Assembly (NCBI GenBank): GCA_905250125.1
Contig: CAJNOL010001352.1
Span: 1 to 64,000 of the forward strand
Reading direction: 5' to 3'
DNA from: Rotaria sordida
Lineage: Eukaryota; Rotifera; Eurotatoria; Philodinida; Philodinidae
DNA: 64,000 bases
A model generated the notes under the pieces. That model made no database searches and was not told where the DNA came from. It worked only from the letters and a program-made list of their open reading frames with translations. Shown here piece after piece: positions 35,174 through 47,468 of the stretch (within the stretch, counting starts at the first letter, position 1; every line of letters starts with the position of its first letter). The position numbers and the translations under genes were made by a program.

Positions 35174-37654
35174 ATGTTATTACCACCTTATTGGACATCT
35201 ATTGAAAATTCATCATCATCATTTAATGATATTATGTTATCAACAGCAACAACATCGAATCAACATCATCAACCAAATTTTTGGTTTTCTAATAATCATT
35301 TACCATCATTTTTTTCATCATCAACAACAGGAAATGGAGGAATAGATAAACATTCTTATATACAACAGACAACACCAACAAATAAAAATCTTTTTGATAC
35401 AAATCCATGTAGTTCAAATTCAACACATTCACCACCATTAACAAATGATTTTCTTCTTACACGTTCAAATCCAGCAGCTTCATTAAATTTAACACAATTT
35501 AATTATATTCAACAAAATCATCATCATCATTTATCATCAAATAATTTTCTTCAACGAGATGATTGGTCACAAATACCAATGACACAAACAACAAATTCTT
35601 CAACTTCTGCTGCTGCTCTATGGGCAAAAGGTAAGATTTTTTTTTTTTTTTGTTTTGTTTCTCTCTTACATCAAAATCATTTATATGCCATCCTATTCTA
35701 TTTATAAAAATAGAAGAGAATGAGGTTGCTCAATACCTCATATATATATATATATATACATATACATTCATCCATCTATTCAGTATTCTATGTCTTAATG
35801 GTTATTCGATGATTGGAAGGATGATTTATAATATTTGTCGCCGGCACATTACATCTGCTTGAGCTCGTTTTTTATGCAATACAAAAAAATCATGACAATA
35901 TATTTCCGTTTTTTCATCAAGTGACATTTTTTAGCTTCATCTATCAAGTAACATTTGAATGAATATGGACATCCTATTATTTTCTTTTGACGATTCACAG
36001 AGAGAGAAGACAATTTGTCATTTGAGGAACAAAAGAATAATCTCATCAACAATTTTAAAATAGTGTGTATTAGTAGAAACGATCTCTGTTGTTTTCTTTT
36101 CTTTGCGTGACAAATATACATATCATTCTTGTTGCTCAATTGATTTCTTGACACATTATTATTGGTTAAACTTTCGATTTTTTTTTTCCTCTATTTAAAC
36201 ACCTTATATTTGATACATATGTATGAGTGTCTTTTTAATGAGATCAACACATATTTAATGAGCAACAAATGACAAGTTTTTTTTTTTTTTTTTACTGACG
36301 AATCAATAACACATAATATATTCGTGATCGGAAGAAAAAAAAAACAAAACAAAAATAAGATAAATTAATTGAAACGAGTCTAGAAGGTGAAACCAATGAG
36401 CCGAAACATCTTGTGAGAGAAAAAAAAGTCAAGAACGAAATGCAAATCATATTGTGTCATATTGAAAATATGTCGGCTTCGTTCTTAAAAGAAAATTTAT
36501 CTTTCAATATATTGTCAATGAGCCATCATATAGTACACAAAAAAAAAAAGAACATTGATCTACTCGTTCGAATACATAATTAGATTTTATTAGAGAATAC
36601 GCTTCATTGCATGTCTATATAATGTATGTGATACAAAAATAATTTAATATTAGTGAAGGTAAATGATTATTACATATCGACATAGACACCATTAAAATAA
36701 AGGAGAGAAATGCACGACATCATTTTAATTCGTAAGGTATGTGTATGCGCGCATACATACACACACACTAAATGAATAGCAAACGAAGAAGAAAAAAAAA
36801 ACACAACAAGGATACATATGAATATAATCTATGATAAAAAACAAAAAAGAAACTTTTCCACTGTCATAATATCTAATTGATAATCATATATATATATGAT
36901 GATCGATTGAAAAATGATTTTGCCGGTATACCATGAAATTGTCATCAAACATATATACTCAAAAGCGCATCCACTCGAAATTAAGATCGATGTTTATGAA
37001 TGCACATATGACAGACAATGGCATCATCAATGTGTGAACATGCACATGCCTTTTTTGTTTTTTGATCCCATTCTCAAGTATATTTACAATATGTATATAT
37101 GGATATTAATAAAGCGTAGATTCTGATTGCTTTTTTTTGTTTCTTTATTTTAATAATAAACAAATAATTTCTGATTGATAAATTTAGGTGTTCCGATTGA
37201 TAATTCTCAAATAGCACATTATTCTGATATTGTTAATGGTAATGAATCAATAAAAGATGCTAAACGTAAAAGTAGTCGACCGACATTTACTGGTCATCAA
37301 ATATTTGCATTAGAAAAAATGTTTGAAAATACAAAATATTTAGCTGGAACAGAACGTTCAAGATTAGCATCTCAATTAGCTATGAGTGAAGCACAAGTGA
37401 AAGTAAAGAGATTTTATACAAAAAAAAAAAAAAATGATTCGATGTTTTCTTGTTTTTTAGGTTTGGTTTCAAAATAGGTATAAAATTTTCAAAGTCTGTT
37501 TTTTTTTTCTATTAAATATTTTTTCTTTTTGAGACGTACAAAATGGCGAAAAAAACATGCTCCTGAAATTCATGCAGCAACTGGTAGTAAAAGAACAAAA
37601 CAACGAAATGATGGATCAATACCTAATCTAGAATCGGATTCGAGTTTAACTTAA
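35174..37654 (+). CDS. NKX6: NKX6-type homeobox transcription factor
   Basis: Exons 35174-35630, 37188-37402, 37461-37477 and 37534-37654; 269 residues. The N-terminal 150 residues are Ser/Asn/His/Thr-rich and poorly conserved. The homeodomain (about residues 182-241) begins [20 protein letters not shown], continues [20 protein letters not shown] and closes with [15 protein letters not shown], diagnostic of the NKX6/HGTX group ([12 protein letters not shown], KYLAGxERxRLA). Nuclear DNA-binding regulator of neural and gut-derived cell fates in animals. Exon 3 has only 17 bases and encodes VWFQN plus two bases of the next Arg. Intron 1 is 1557 bp, far above the local norm, and may hold regulatory sequence. 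ATG lies one base after a T-rich acceptor. Confidence 0.93.
37461..37477 (+). other. NKX6: 17-nt microexon of the NKX6-type gene
   Basis: GTTTGGTTTCAAAATAG, preceded by GTTTTTTAG and followed by GTATAA. It carries the core of recognition helix 3 (VWFQNR). Skipping it would shift frame and destroy DNA binding. Flanking introns are 58 and 56 bases. Confidence 0.85.
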
Positions 37655-38305
37655 TTTTTCTCTAGATGTTGTTTTGTTTTGTTTTGTTTTTTTTATTTTA
37701 GTGTTTGAGTTATATGTGAACGAAAAGAAAAAAGAAAAAAGAAAAAAGTTTATTCTGTACATTTTCTCTCTTATTCGCGAAATTAAAATTGTTTTTTTTT
37801 TGTACGTGCTTGTTTTATATCATTACTTGAATATCCTAGAAAGAAAAAAAAAAAGGAATACGATTGTTTAATATATTAAAACAAAATATATCAATTAGAT
37901 CCGTTATATCAGAAGATGAATGAATAAATAACTTGTTGTTTTTTTTGATTTTTAATTGGATGAAATGAAAAATAAAATATTGTAGACACATTATTTGATT
38001 TAAATCGAAATTTTATATTGATTCTGTTCAACCAATGATCATTCGAAAATATGAAGATAAGTGAATGTTTATTATCTTCTTTTTAATTTTATGAATCATG
38101 AACGAATGGAATTTATTAGAAGGTAGACTATTGTACGTATTAACATCAAAGGCTTTAATCGATTACAACATTTATATGGTGTTATAAGTATTGTTTTTAT
38201 ATTGATGTTCAAGCTTTTAATTTCTCATCAATATAACAAAAGAAAATGATCCCGATATTACAACATAGATGTTGTAATCGAGCAGATGTTTATACGTATG
38301 CTACT
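37655..38305. other. 3' flank of the NKX6-type gene
   Basis: T/A-rich, no gene. A small palindrome (TTACAACATAGATGTTGTAA) lies at about 38258-38277. Confidence 0.4.
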
Positions 38306-38670
38306 AAGGTAAGGGAAAAAAAGTTCGGAGAATTTTTTCTATAAATTATATCATAAGATGCAGTGTGAAAAGCTCTACAATTTATATAAGACATCTTTGC
38401 TTAAAGTTGCACTTTTTGTTTTCAAAAACAATCAAATTCGAAGTAACCAAATTTCGATGCTGCGAAATAGACTTTTTCATACATGACGGATTTTTTGATG
38501 TGATCTTTTCACTTTTTGTAAATTTTGAAAACAAAAAGTGCAACTTTGAGCAAAGACGTCTTATGTAAATTGTAGAGCTTTTCATGCTGCAACTTATGAC
38601 ATAATTTATAGAAAAAATTTCTCTATTTATATCGATAGAAAAAATTCTCCGAACTTTTTTCCCTTACCTT
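38306..38670. repeat. Foldback element, 365 bp
   Basis: AAGGTAAGGGAAAAAAAGTT at the left edge pairs with AACTTTTTTCCCTTACCTT at the right. Inner blocks also pair: AAAAGCTCTACAATTTATAT with its complement near 38560-38585, and AAGTTGCACTTTTTGTTTTC with GAAAACAAAAAGTGCAACTTT. Arms of about 150-160 bases, centre near 38485. Non-coding; overlapping ORFs on the two strands encode near-identical peptides because of the symmetry. Confidence 0.85.
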
Positions 38671-40960
38671 ACAATAGTCTTTGTAACTATGAATTAAAGC
38701 CTGGCACCCCATCAACGCTTTGTAAAAAAAAAGAGGAGAAAAAGAGGCATACGTTATTAATATAGGTTGAATATGACCTGAAAGAGTAAAAAAAAACGAA
38801 ACTCTCAATTGTTCATAGAGATTTTTGTGCAATTGCTTATGTATGCATTAGAAAGCGGGAAAATATTAGAAAAATAGTCTATTCCATTTGCGTAGTATCT
38901 GACTATAATATTACTCTATCTGACTAAGTAGACATACAGAAATAGAAACGATCAGAATTCATTAAATGTTCTTTTTTTTTGCTTTTTGTTCCTTTTTTTC
39001 GGATGACTGTGCATGTGAGAAAGGTATTTTTTCGTTTTTTTTTCAATTTTCAGCAATTTTTCCATGATACAGCCGGTTTGTGAGGAATCGTTTGACCCCG
39101 TACTATCGAAAATGCTTGATTTTTTCTAATGAAATATAGTCATCTTCTTGTGTTCTCTAGAAAACGACTTATTTGTATTGGATAGATTGTATGATCTCTT
39201 GGTTTTTGGCCAGTGGAGCGCCCCTGTTAGTTGCTATCGCATTCTATCATATCCGACTTCTTCTAAGTATCATAAAACCGTTGTCAATATTAATCCATGT
39301 CAAGGGAACACGCTTGTAATCGGAGAAATACGGCGTTTCACATCATCCAGTATTGCGATCGTATAACTCCGTGATCATATGCATCGAAATGCGATCGTTC
39401 ATGGACAAACAAAGCTCGTCTACGGTTTTCGTTTTACTCTGTATTTCTTCGTATACGATTATATTTCTTCGTATACAGTTTAGAGATATACGATCGTGCA
39501 AAATGTGATTGTGTATGTAGAAACTTGGAAGGTGAGGAATTACTTTATTCTGACAGTAAATCAATCGCGTAAGGTAATCTAGCAACATACCATGGCATCT
39601 GTAATCAACCTAGTAATTTTGAAGAAGCAGATATTGCTAGATACAACATGAAAACTTTTATCGGTATCTGATAAGCAGAAATCTTCAATTTATGACATTA
39701 TACTATCAGAAGCTATAATGTCGAAGAAATCCTATCGAATCTGACAAGATTCTAGGATAGGTCTAGCCACCCTGGAAACTTTTTCTTATTTTGACGCATG
39801 CGTTACTCCACGAGTTAGCTATCCATTGTTAGATTCACATCACAAGCTTTCCTGGGGCTGAGAAAAATGGTCAAGAAAAATAAGCTCGATATTATCATTT
39901 CACATATCGATCTTAACCAGAAAACCTTGCCAAAATTGTGAGAGAATGATAAATTCACATTGGAAATATAATTGAGTAATTTTGCCTTTACTAGAGAGCT
40001 ATAAAAATTGGGTCCCAATTAGGGATACATAACATCGCTGAAGTTGATCACTGAAATCATATAATTTAGCCTTCTTAGCTATACACCTTGACTGATGGGC
40101 ACATCAAATTGTGTTATATGATCTTTTTGTATGATATGGTAACATTAATCAATATATTCATAGATGTTTTCTCCAACAAACTATTTTTTCGTGAGAAAAC
40201 AGGAAAAAGCGGCGGAGTGGAATACTAGACTAAAGCAAAAGGTATAAATTCAGAATCTTCAAAATAATTTGTTAAAGCTATACAAATAATAACAATTTAT
40301 TTTAATTCATTAGACAAAAATTGACGATACTTTTAATATTTCACTAATTTTTTGCTATTAAATAATTATATTTTGAAATCTTTATATCTATTATTCGATA
40401 CAAAATTGAATAGAATACTTTTGAGTAAAAATTAAGTATTAATTATACTTATTTATTGAAAACAGAAAGATTCTGTTGTCATGTTCACTTTATAAATACA
40501 TCATTCGCAAGAATATAAAAAACTGAAGAAAATGGAATAGAACTTTTATGTGAATGATAAGAGCTCTGGATCGCATTTTTGGAGTTACATCAGTTAAAAC
40601 GGTCAAATATTTTTATTCTTCATATGTTAATTAATGAACAAATATCATTAACAAGTAGTACAAAAAGAAGCGTATATGCTAGTCAAAAAAAAAATTTGTT
40701 TTAGTAATTTTCTCGAGTCGAAGTCGGATTTCGATATCAAAAAGTTTGACTCTGAAGAGCTTTAGTCTCAGTATAGAGACTTTTGCTTTTCATGAGTAAT
40801 TACTACATAAGATTAAAAAGTTTCATTTGACAGTATAAATTCTATCTTAGAAAAAAAAATTATATCTGAATTTTTAAACAAATATTATATATTAAAATTA
40901 TTAAGTTATTAATAAAGTTTAGTAGTAAACATTACTATTTTGATTATCATTATACTAAAT
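38671..40960. other. Intergenic, repeat-derived, no gene
   Basis: 39000-39500 is less AT-rich and includes a short direct repeat (TTCTTCGTATAC twice, 39445-39475). Stops in all frames; no domain seen. Confidence 0.4.
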
Positions 40961-41533
40961 CAAACCATTTTTACAAAAAACCGAAAATTATTTTTCGTTT
41001 TTCTCAAAACGTGGATTCAACAACGTGGCGCCACCAGAACTCTATCATAATAAAAAGATAAAGTCAAATATTTTTCTTTTAGTTTGAAAGCTTGTATCTA
41101 GAGTTAGTGCATCCTCATGACCCATTTTTTAAAAAAGTCTTTTATTACCACTAAAGAAAATACCTCTATAAAAACAGCGCCATTTTTTTAAGAAGTTTTT
41201 TTGAGTCATTAAACTTGTCATCCCTTTTCTTCGCTTAAAAAGTAAGAATTTAAAAAAAAGGCTACGAGAAGGACTAGTCCTAAGTACAAACTTTTAAACA
41301 AAAAAAAATTAAATATATAAAATGAAGACCGACACTGAAATCTTGGAGATACTATAGAGCTATTTTTGACTCTCGTTTGATGAATATCTCTGTCAGCATT
41401 ATGATAAAGGTTTGAAAATTTTACCAAAGCCATCGTTCATCAGTCCTAACATATCCTAAAAGTTTCATGAAATTTGAATGTTCCTGGACTGAGATCGATT
41501 TTTGAGGTAGCTGTCATAACAAATCATTTTGAA
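40961..41533 (+). repeat. 0.57-kb dispersed repeat, copy 1
   Basis: Begins CAAACCATTTTTACAAAAAA and ends near GAGATCGATTTTTGAGG. Aligns along its length, same orientation, with 53112-53694. Contains an internal palindrome: GAAAGCTTGTATCTAGAGTT near 41086 pairs with the complement near 41265-41300. Confidence 0.8.
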
Positions 41534-42033
41534 CAAAATTGCTCAGAGGATTTTATTTAAATACATTTCGCATAGTATATTTCACGGCATCTTTTAATAT
41601 TCTATATTTTGACTTTTTGGTTAATCTCATTTTCTGATCAAGATAATATCGATCGGTTAGAAATAGAGTTATGAAAAAAAAATTCTAAATAAATTCTCCG
41701 ATGAAGTATTGTGAAATTTTCGAGTTGTCAGAATGAAATAACACTCATCATTCTAAAATTTCTCTCATTGAAAGAAATCATTTAAAATTTTGTTTCACAG
41801 AACTATGATTAGAATCGTTTAATTTGTGTTAGAAATCTTCCTAGAGTTCTTCGAATAATAATCTTGTAATTTCTAAATTCAATTGAATAATTATAATTAT
41901 TCAGTTTTTCTTAGTTTATTAATTTTCTTTTTTTTTGTTATGAAAAATTTTTCTTCTACAGTTTTGAAATAATTCCAATAAAATGTTTTTCAAAAATCAA
42001 ACACACTCAACAATATTACTATACATTCAAATA

Positions 42034-42531
42034 TTATTCAGTTTTTATTGATGAGTCAAATCGACTTTGAGCTTCTTTTACTCGTTTAATTTTTTCTTGT
42101 TTTGATAAAACAGGCATTGCTCGATTATTAAGAATAAGTGTTATAATACTGAATAATATTTCAAATGTAATTAATGTTAAACTAATAGTTGAAAGTAAAA
42201 TTTCTACACGTTGTGTATATGATTGTAAAATAAGAAAGAAAATAAAACCAATTATAGAAAAAAATCCAAATAAAATAAAAATAATTAAAAGAATAGATTT
42301 TAACATTAAATTTCCTTTCATACCAAAATATTCTCGAAGAAATTCATTTAAACATAACATAAATATAATTGCCATTTCTAGACCAAATGCACTTGTTGCA
42401 TATGGTAGATGATAATATTTAAAAATAAAAAGAGAAATTTCAAGAATAAACCAAAATATTGTATAATGAATATTTATATATAAAAGAATTTGAAGAACAG
42501 TACTCGATTGATCAGAAACAGTGAGAAACAT
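42034..42531 (-). CDS. TMEM216/TMEM17-family transition-zone membrane protein
   Basis: Single-exon gene of 165 residues. Four hydrophobic segments at about residues 12-34, 45-65, 78-103 and 112-133. The pattern SSTVLQILLYINIHYTIFWF, then LREYFGMKGNL, then LQSYTQRVEILLSTISLTL, matches TMEM216 (RLFFGTKGNL, LQTYVLRLEVI) better than TMEM17. These proteins belong to the B9/MKS module at the ciliary transition zone and control membrane-protein entry to cilia. Bdelloids depend on ciliated coronae. The C-terminus is a short basic cytosolic tail. ATG lies 28 bases after a TATTTCAG acceptor on the minus strand; the neighbours show no functional link. Confidence 0.8.
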   Translation of the reverse strand: MFLTVSDQSSTVLQILLYINIHYTIFWFILEISLFIFKYYHLPYATSAFGLEMAIIFMLCLNEFLREYFGMKGNLMLKSILLIIFILFGFFSIIGFIFFLILQSYTQRVEILLSTISLTLITFEILFSIITLILNNRAMPVLSKQEKIKRVKEAQSRFDSSIKTE

Positions 42532-42565
42532 TGGTTTGGTTTTTTTTGTTTTGTTCTTTCTGAAA

Positions 42566-43616
42566 TATAAATTAATTAATTTATATCTTAATCGTATAAA
42601 AATGATGCTAAATAATATTCGATTAGTTATTTTCTATAAAATAAATTACAGGATTGTATAAAAAAAAGTTGTTAGAGGAATCTTTGCAAGATTAAAATGT
42701 AATATTCTCTAGAAATACAATAAGGAAGCAATTCATATATAATAATGAGACGTTATTGATATCAACAATTTCTATTACGTCCATGGGGAGCTGCCGGCCC
42801 GCGTTTTTATAGACCAGGACACGAAAAAAATTAAAAATTTGGACCTGGACTCAGTCGAGTCGGAACGGACCCGGACCCAAGGTTTTTCCATCAATACATG
42901 TCACCCTTCGTATACATGAACGAGTAAAGGATCAAGGAATTAGCGATTTATTTGCTATTCTCTGAAAAAAAAATTCAACGTACAGTTATATCTTGTTGCT
43001 CTATCTCTCATCTGAGGAGCAGTGAATTCACAAAAACGTGTAACCGAGTCTAGCAAAAAATAAAAGATTGGACTTGAAAAAAATAAAATTTTGAATCCGG
43101 GTCTGGAAGGATCTGCAACTTCCTAGTGGAGGGTCCAAATTTCTACCCCTATATATCAACAATCTTTTATGATCGTATTTGATAAAATGTAGTTGGAAAG
43201 TTTTTTTTCCACATATTATGAGCCAATGAATGCATTCTAGTCAGATTCTTCAGGACTGTACATATTTTATTTATATATGATTTCATAAAGATTGCTTTCT
43301 GATTTTAATTTAACATAGAAAACTGAATGTAGAAAAATATTGTTTAATTAAATTTAAGATTAATAATGTATAAAATTTTATCTGTAATAGATTATCTTAG
43401 AACATGTGTTTATAGGCATTTGGATAAATCTATCTTATATTTTGTAAGAGAAAATGTCTTATCTCATTAGAATTCTCAGATCTTGAGTCACAAAAGTACT
43501 TATTTTGTTTTAATCTTGAGATAATCAAATATTTTCTTAAATTTTTTGATAAAAAAAAATGACTCTGTATTTGTCAATTTTTATTCTCATAATTCAATTA
43601 AATAGTAAATATATAG
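42566..43616. other. Intergenic; GC-richer block at 42780-43155
   Basis: The block contains GAGCTGCCGGCCCGCG and several GGACCCGGACC/GGTCTGG words, unusual for this AT-rich DNA, and ends TCCAAATTTCTACCCCTATA, resembling TCAAAATTTCTACCTCTATA at about 51660-51680. Probably a decayed insertion. No gene. Confidence 0.35.
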
Positions 43617-43807
43617 TCAGGATGAAAAACTACATCGGATCCGATATATTTTAACAAAAACTATTTGCAACGAAAAGTCAATCCTAGCGAGACCACACAC
43701 GAAATTTTCGAAAAAAAATTAAATGCTGGGCCCGAGTATAAGCGTATTTGTCATAGGAAATAAGTTAGGTTAAAATATATATAAACCGATGTAGTTTTTT
43801 ATTCTGA
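43617..43807. repeat. Hairpin MITE, 191 bp
   Basis: TCAGGATGAAAAACTACATCGG at the left pairs with CCGATGTAGTTTTTTATTCTGA at the right, followed inward by GATATATTTTAAC and GTTAAAATATATAT. The centre (about 43660-43760) is unpaired. Confidence 0.8.
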
Positions 43808-45082
43808 TTCCGAATTTACTATTTATTTTACATTTGAATTGAGCTATGAGAACGAAAACTGGGAAATATAGAGTCACTCTTTTTTTATCGTTTTGTCAAA
43901 AAAAAGAAAAATGAGAGAATATTCAATTATTTCAAGAATAAAACAAAATAAATGCTTTTGTAGCTTGAGAACTGGTGAGAGACATTTGGTCTTATTTTTT
44001 TTTGTCATAATAAAAAATACTTTTAGAGCATTTAGAAAGAATCAATAATAAAAGCTAGAGATCATTTTAAAAAAGTTATAATCATTACGAAGTTTCATTA
44101 ATAAATTCTCTATGCTGAACTATCGCAATTATCTATTCATTTGACAAAGTAAAAGACGGAAGGATTATACAAAAATAAGAGAGATTGATTTTTTGCTGAT
44201 GATTTATTCCAAAAATGATAATATTATCATCTCTTTCTTTACCTTACAATTTTGTTTCTACTTAAATAGAAAATTCCAAATCAGAAAATCTTCTTTCGAA
44301 ACAAACGAAAATCACTAAACAACTAGACGTGCCATTATAAGTTACATCTCTAAGGTTATGCCGCTTTCAACAATTCTCTATACAACGCCATCTGTTCGAT
44401 TCCAGTTATTATATTTTGTATTTTCTGATTTGTTCAGTCCCGATAATCAGCATATCAGAAATAAAAGAATATTCATCTTTATTTGTGTATATATATATAT
44501 ATATATATTATTAATTTTAATTCTTATTCGATATTTATGTTATCATTGTTTCCCAGAAAACAATTCAATGACTGAATTTAAATATTGAATTACAAAATTA
44601 TGAGCAAGTCTACAAAATGAGTTGTTTTCATAATTTTTCTTGAGTTATTATTGTTTGTTTGTTTTTTTTTGTTTGTATTATATACTTAATATTTTTCATA
44701 TTTAAACAATAATTTAGAACTAGGAAAAAAATTTGTTTTTTAAATTTTTTTCCTGATTCAACGTTCCAAATGATAATTGTAAGTAAAAATCATATACGCA
44801 AAAATTCACATACGATGATTTTTATTTGCTGATTAATTTCGCTGATAACTAAAATAAGTAATCATTTCTTTTAATTTTATGCTTGAGTGAGCTGGGACAA
44901 CAAATTTTTTTTACGACCTATGAAAAATAATTTATTAACCTAGACAGGAGTCTTGCTTCCTACGCTTGCATGTAATTAAATTCTTATATTAATGATTCTC
45001 AAAAAAAAAAAAAACATATTTTTGATTTTGTTCACATCACATTCCAGATTCAAGCAAAAAACACGCTCTATTATTTTCAGTA
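43808..45082. other. Upstream region of the aminotransferase gene, no gene
   Basis: AT-rich with a TA microsatellite at 44488-44508. The ORF at 44358-44588 contains that microsatellite and is not credible. Confidence 0.4.
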
Positions 45083-47218
45083 ATGAATAAAATTTGTTTG
45101 CTTGCATTACGTCGTAGTTATGCAACAACATCAACATCAACATTTCGTGCTGCTGATACAATAATAAAAAAAACTGAACATGGAAATCCAAAACCAGATC
45201 CGAATAAACTTGTTTTTGGTGCAAATTTTTCGGATCATATGTTAACAATAAAACATACAAATGCATCCGGTTGGGAAAAACCAGTAATTGAACCATTAAA
45301 ACCTTTTTCTATTCATCCAGCTGCAAAAGTTTTACATTATGCTATAGAAGTAAATTATTCTTATTTATTTGAAAGAATTTTTATTCTTTTTTTTTTTTGT
45401 TTTAAAGATTTTCGAAGGCTTAAAAGCTTATCGTGGTAATGATGGAAAAATACGTCTTTTTCGACCTGATTTAAATATGAAACGAATGCTTACATCAGCT
45501 GAACGAAGTGTTTTACCAGTATGAATTAATATTGAAAATATTCATTTGATATATTATATATTTGTGTAGACATTCGATGGAAATGAACTTTTAGAATGCA
45601 TAAAAAAATTAATTCAAGTTGATGCTGATTGGGTACCAAGATCAACTTCAAGTACACTTTATATTCGACCAACTTTAATTGGTACTGAAGTATGTTTTAG
45701 AACTTTTTTTTTATTTTTGCGAAATTCAAAAACAAACAAATTTATCTTTTAGCCAACATTGGGTGTTGGTGCTTCAAATGAATCATTATTATTTGTCGTT
45801 ACCGGTCCCGTTGGTCCTTATTTTCCAACTGGTTTTAAACCTGTTTCATTACTTGCAGATACGTTCCATTGTCGAGCGTTTCCAGGTGGTGTGGGTGCAT
45901 ATAAAGCTGGCTCGTAAGAAATTGAACTTAACTCTTTTCTTTCTCAATAGTATCTATAGGTGCCACCCCTTTTTTTTTAAAGTTTCATTCTCTTGAGTTA
46001 TAACACATAGAAAAACTAATTTTATGTCAAATTAAGATATAGTTGGACAGAAATACGAACACTAGAGGAAAATGTTTACACAATATCACAAGAAGAGAAC
46101 GTGTCAAAAATAACTAAATGTAAAGGAGACGACACCTATATGTAGGTCATACTTGTTATCTGTACGGCATAGTAGAAAGGAAGACCGAAAGGAAAAAATA
46201 TTCAACGCAAGTGAATCATTCTATAAAAGAGACAAAGGAATATGTTTATTACAGTGTAGTGTCATTCTGCACAGTATCGATATGGGTGTGGATGGAAGTA
46301 TTTTCTTCATTCATACCTACAGGTACATCCTTAAAAAGTTAATTATTTTAGTACTTAATCGATATAATTCAAATTTTTCGTATACATATTAGAGACTATT
46401 GTGAGCACAATGCTGGACGAATTTTAGTTCGTGAACTTTAAACTTTGACCATGGGAAAGAAAGAATTAATTGATTTCTTTTTTTCAAAATCAATATTATT
46501 TTATAGCAATTATGGACCAACAATTTATGTGAATCAATTGGCTCATTCAAAAGGATGTCAACAAGTATTATGGCTTTATGGCAATAAACAACATATTACA
46601 GAAGTTGGTACAATGAATGTATTTATATATTTAAAAAATAAAAAAGGAAGTAATGAATTAGTTACACCACCATTGAATGGACTTATTTTACCTGGTGTTA
46701 CTCGTCAAAGTATTTTGGATCTTGGACGTACATGGGTAAGATTATATTAACTAAATTCAAATAAATATTTGTTTGTTTGTTTTTTTTTTGTCTTTTAGAA
46801 AGAGTTAACTGTTTCGGAACGAGAAATAACAATGGATGAACTTTTAGAAGCACATCGAGAGAATCGAGTATGATTTTATAAACTATAGATTAGTTCTCTT
46901 TGAATTTTATTGATTATTTTAGCTTTTGGAAATGTTTGGTGCTGGTACAGCATGTATTGTTTGTCCAGTTGAACGTATTATTTATGAAGGAAAAGAATAT
47001 AATTTGGCAACGATGAACAAAGGTTTATCTTAATTTATTTCATATTCTTATTTCATTTAAATTATTAATCTAGGAGCTCCGTTAACAATTCGATTTCATG
47101 ATGAACTTGTCAATATTCAAGTAGGAATTATTTTCTTTTTAAATTAGAATTCTTTTTTTTTGTTTTTTCAATTTAGTTTGGTCGAAAACCAAGTAAATGG
47201 GCAGTCGATGTTGTTTAA
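45083..47218 (+). CDS. Branched-chain amino acid aminotransferase
   Basis: Exons 45083-45349, 45408-45518, 45570-45689, 45753-45913, 46507-46735, 46799-46867, 46923-47022, 47074-47120, 47177-47218; 381 residues. PLP-dependent enzyme interconverting leucine, isoleucine and valine with their keto acids. The first 20 residues ([20 protein letters not shown]) look like a mitochondrial presequence. The Schiff-base lysine lies in [16 protein letters not shown], spanning the exon 4/5 junction. EVGTMN (cofactor phosphate/substrate loop) and the redox C-x-x-C of animal BCATs (TACIVCPV) are present. FEGLKAYRG and [12 protein letters not shown] are conserved class-IV motifs. Intron 4 is 593 bp against 47-66 for the others and probably holds an insertion. 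ATG is two bases after TTATTTTCAG. Confidence 0.94.
45914..46506 (+). other. Oversized intron 4 of the aminotransferase gene
   Basis: 593 bases against about 50-65 for the other introns. It contains an ORF (46153-46392) without recognisable domain. Likely an old insertion; no termini identified. Confidence 0.4.
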
Positions 47219-47468
47219 AAATCTTTCATTTGCATTTTATAAACAAAGCTTTTGATCTTTACCTATATGGTAATAAAATCTCAACCAATATCCTGGTTAT
47301 ATTGTGTTTTTTTTTCTCCTAATACTATTGAACACATTAAAAACATTGTTTATGTTTTTTTTTTCTTCTTTTATCTCAGTATTTGATGAAATAAAACACA
47401 AGAGAATGACCGATTGATATATATATATTTGTCGTTCTATAGTTGTGACTTTTTTTTTCCAGATCATT

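Noticed and set aside
38365-38585. Near-identical 67-residue ORFs on both strands
   Set aside because: They mirror each other because the DNA is a palindrome; not genes.
44381-44405. GTTCGATTCC, resembling a tRNA B box
   Set aside because: The flanking bases do not form a five-pair T stem and no A box, anticodon arm or acceptor stem fits.
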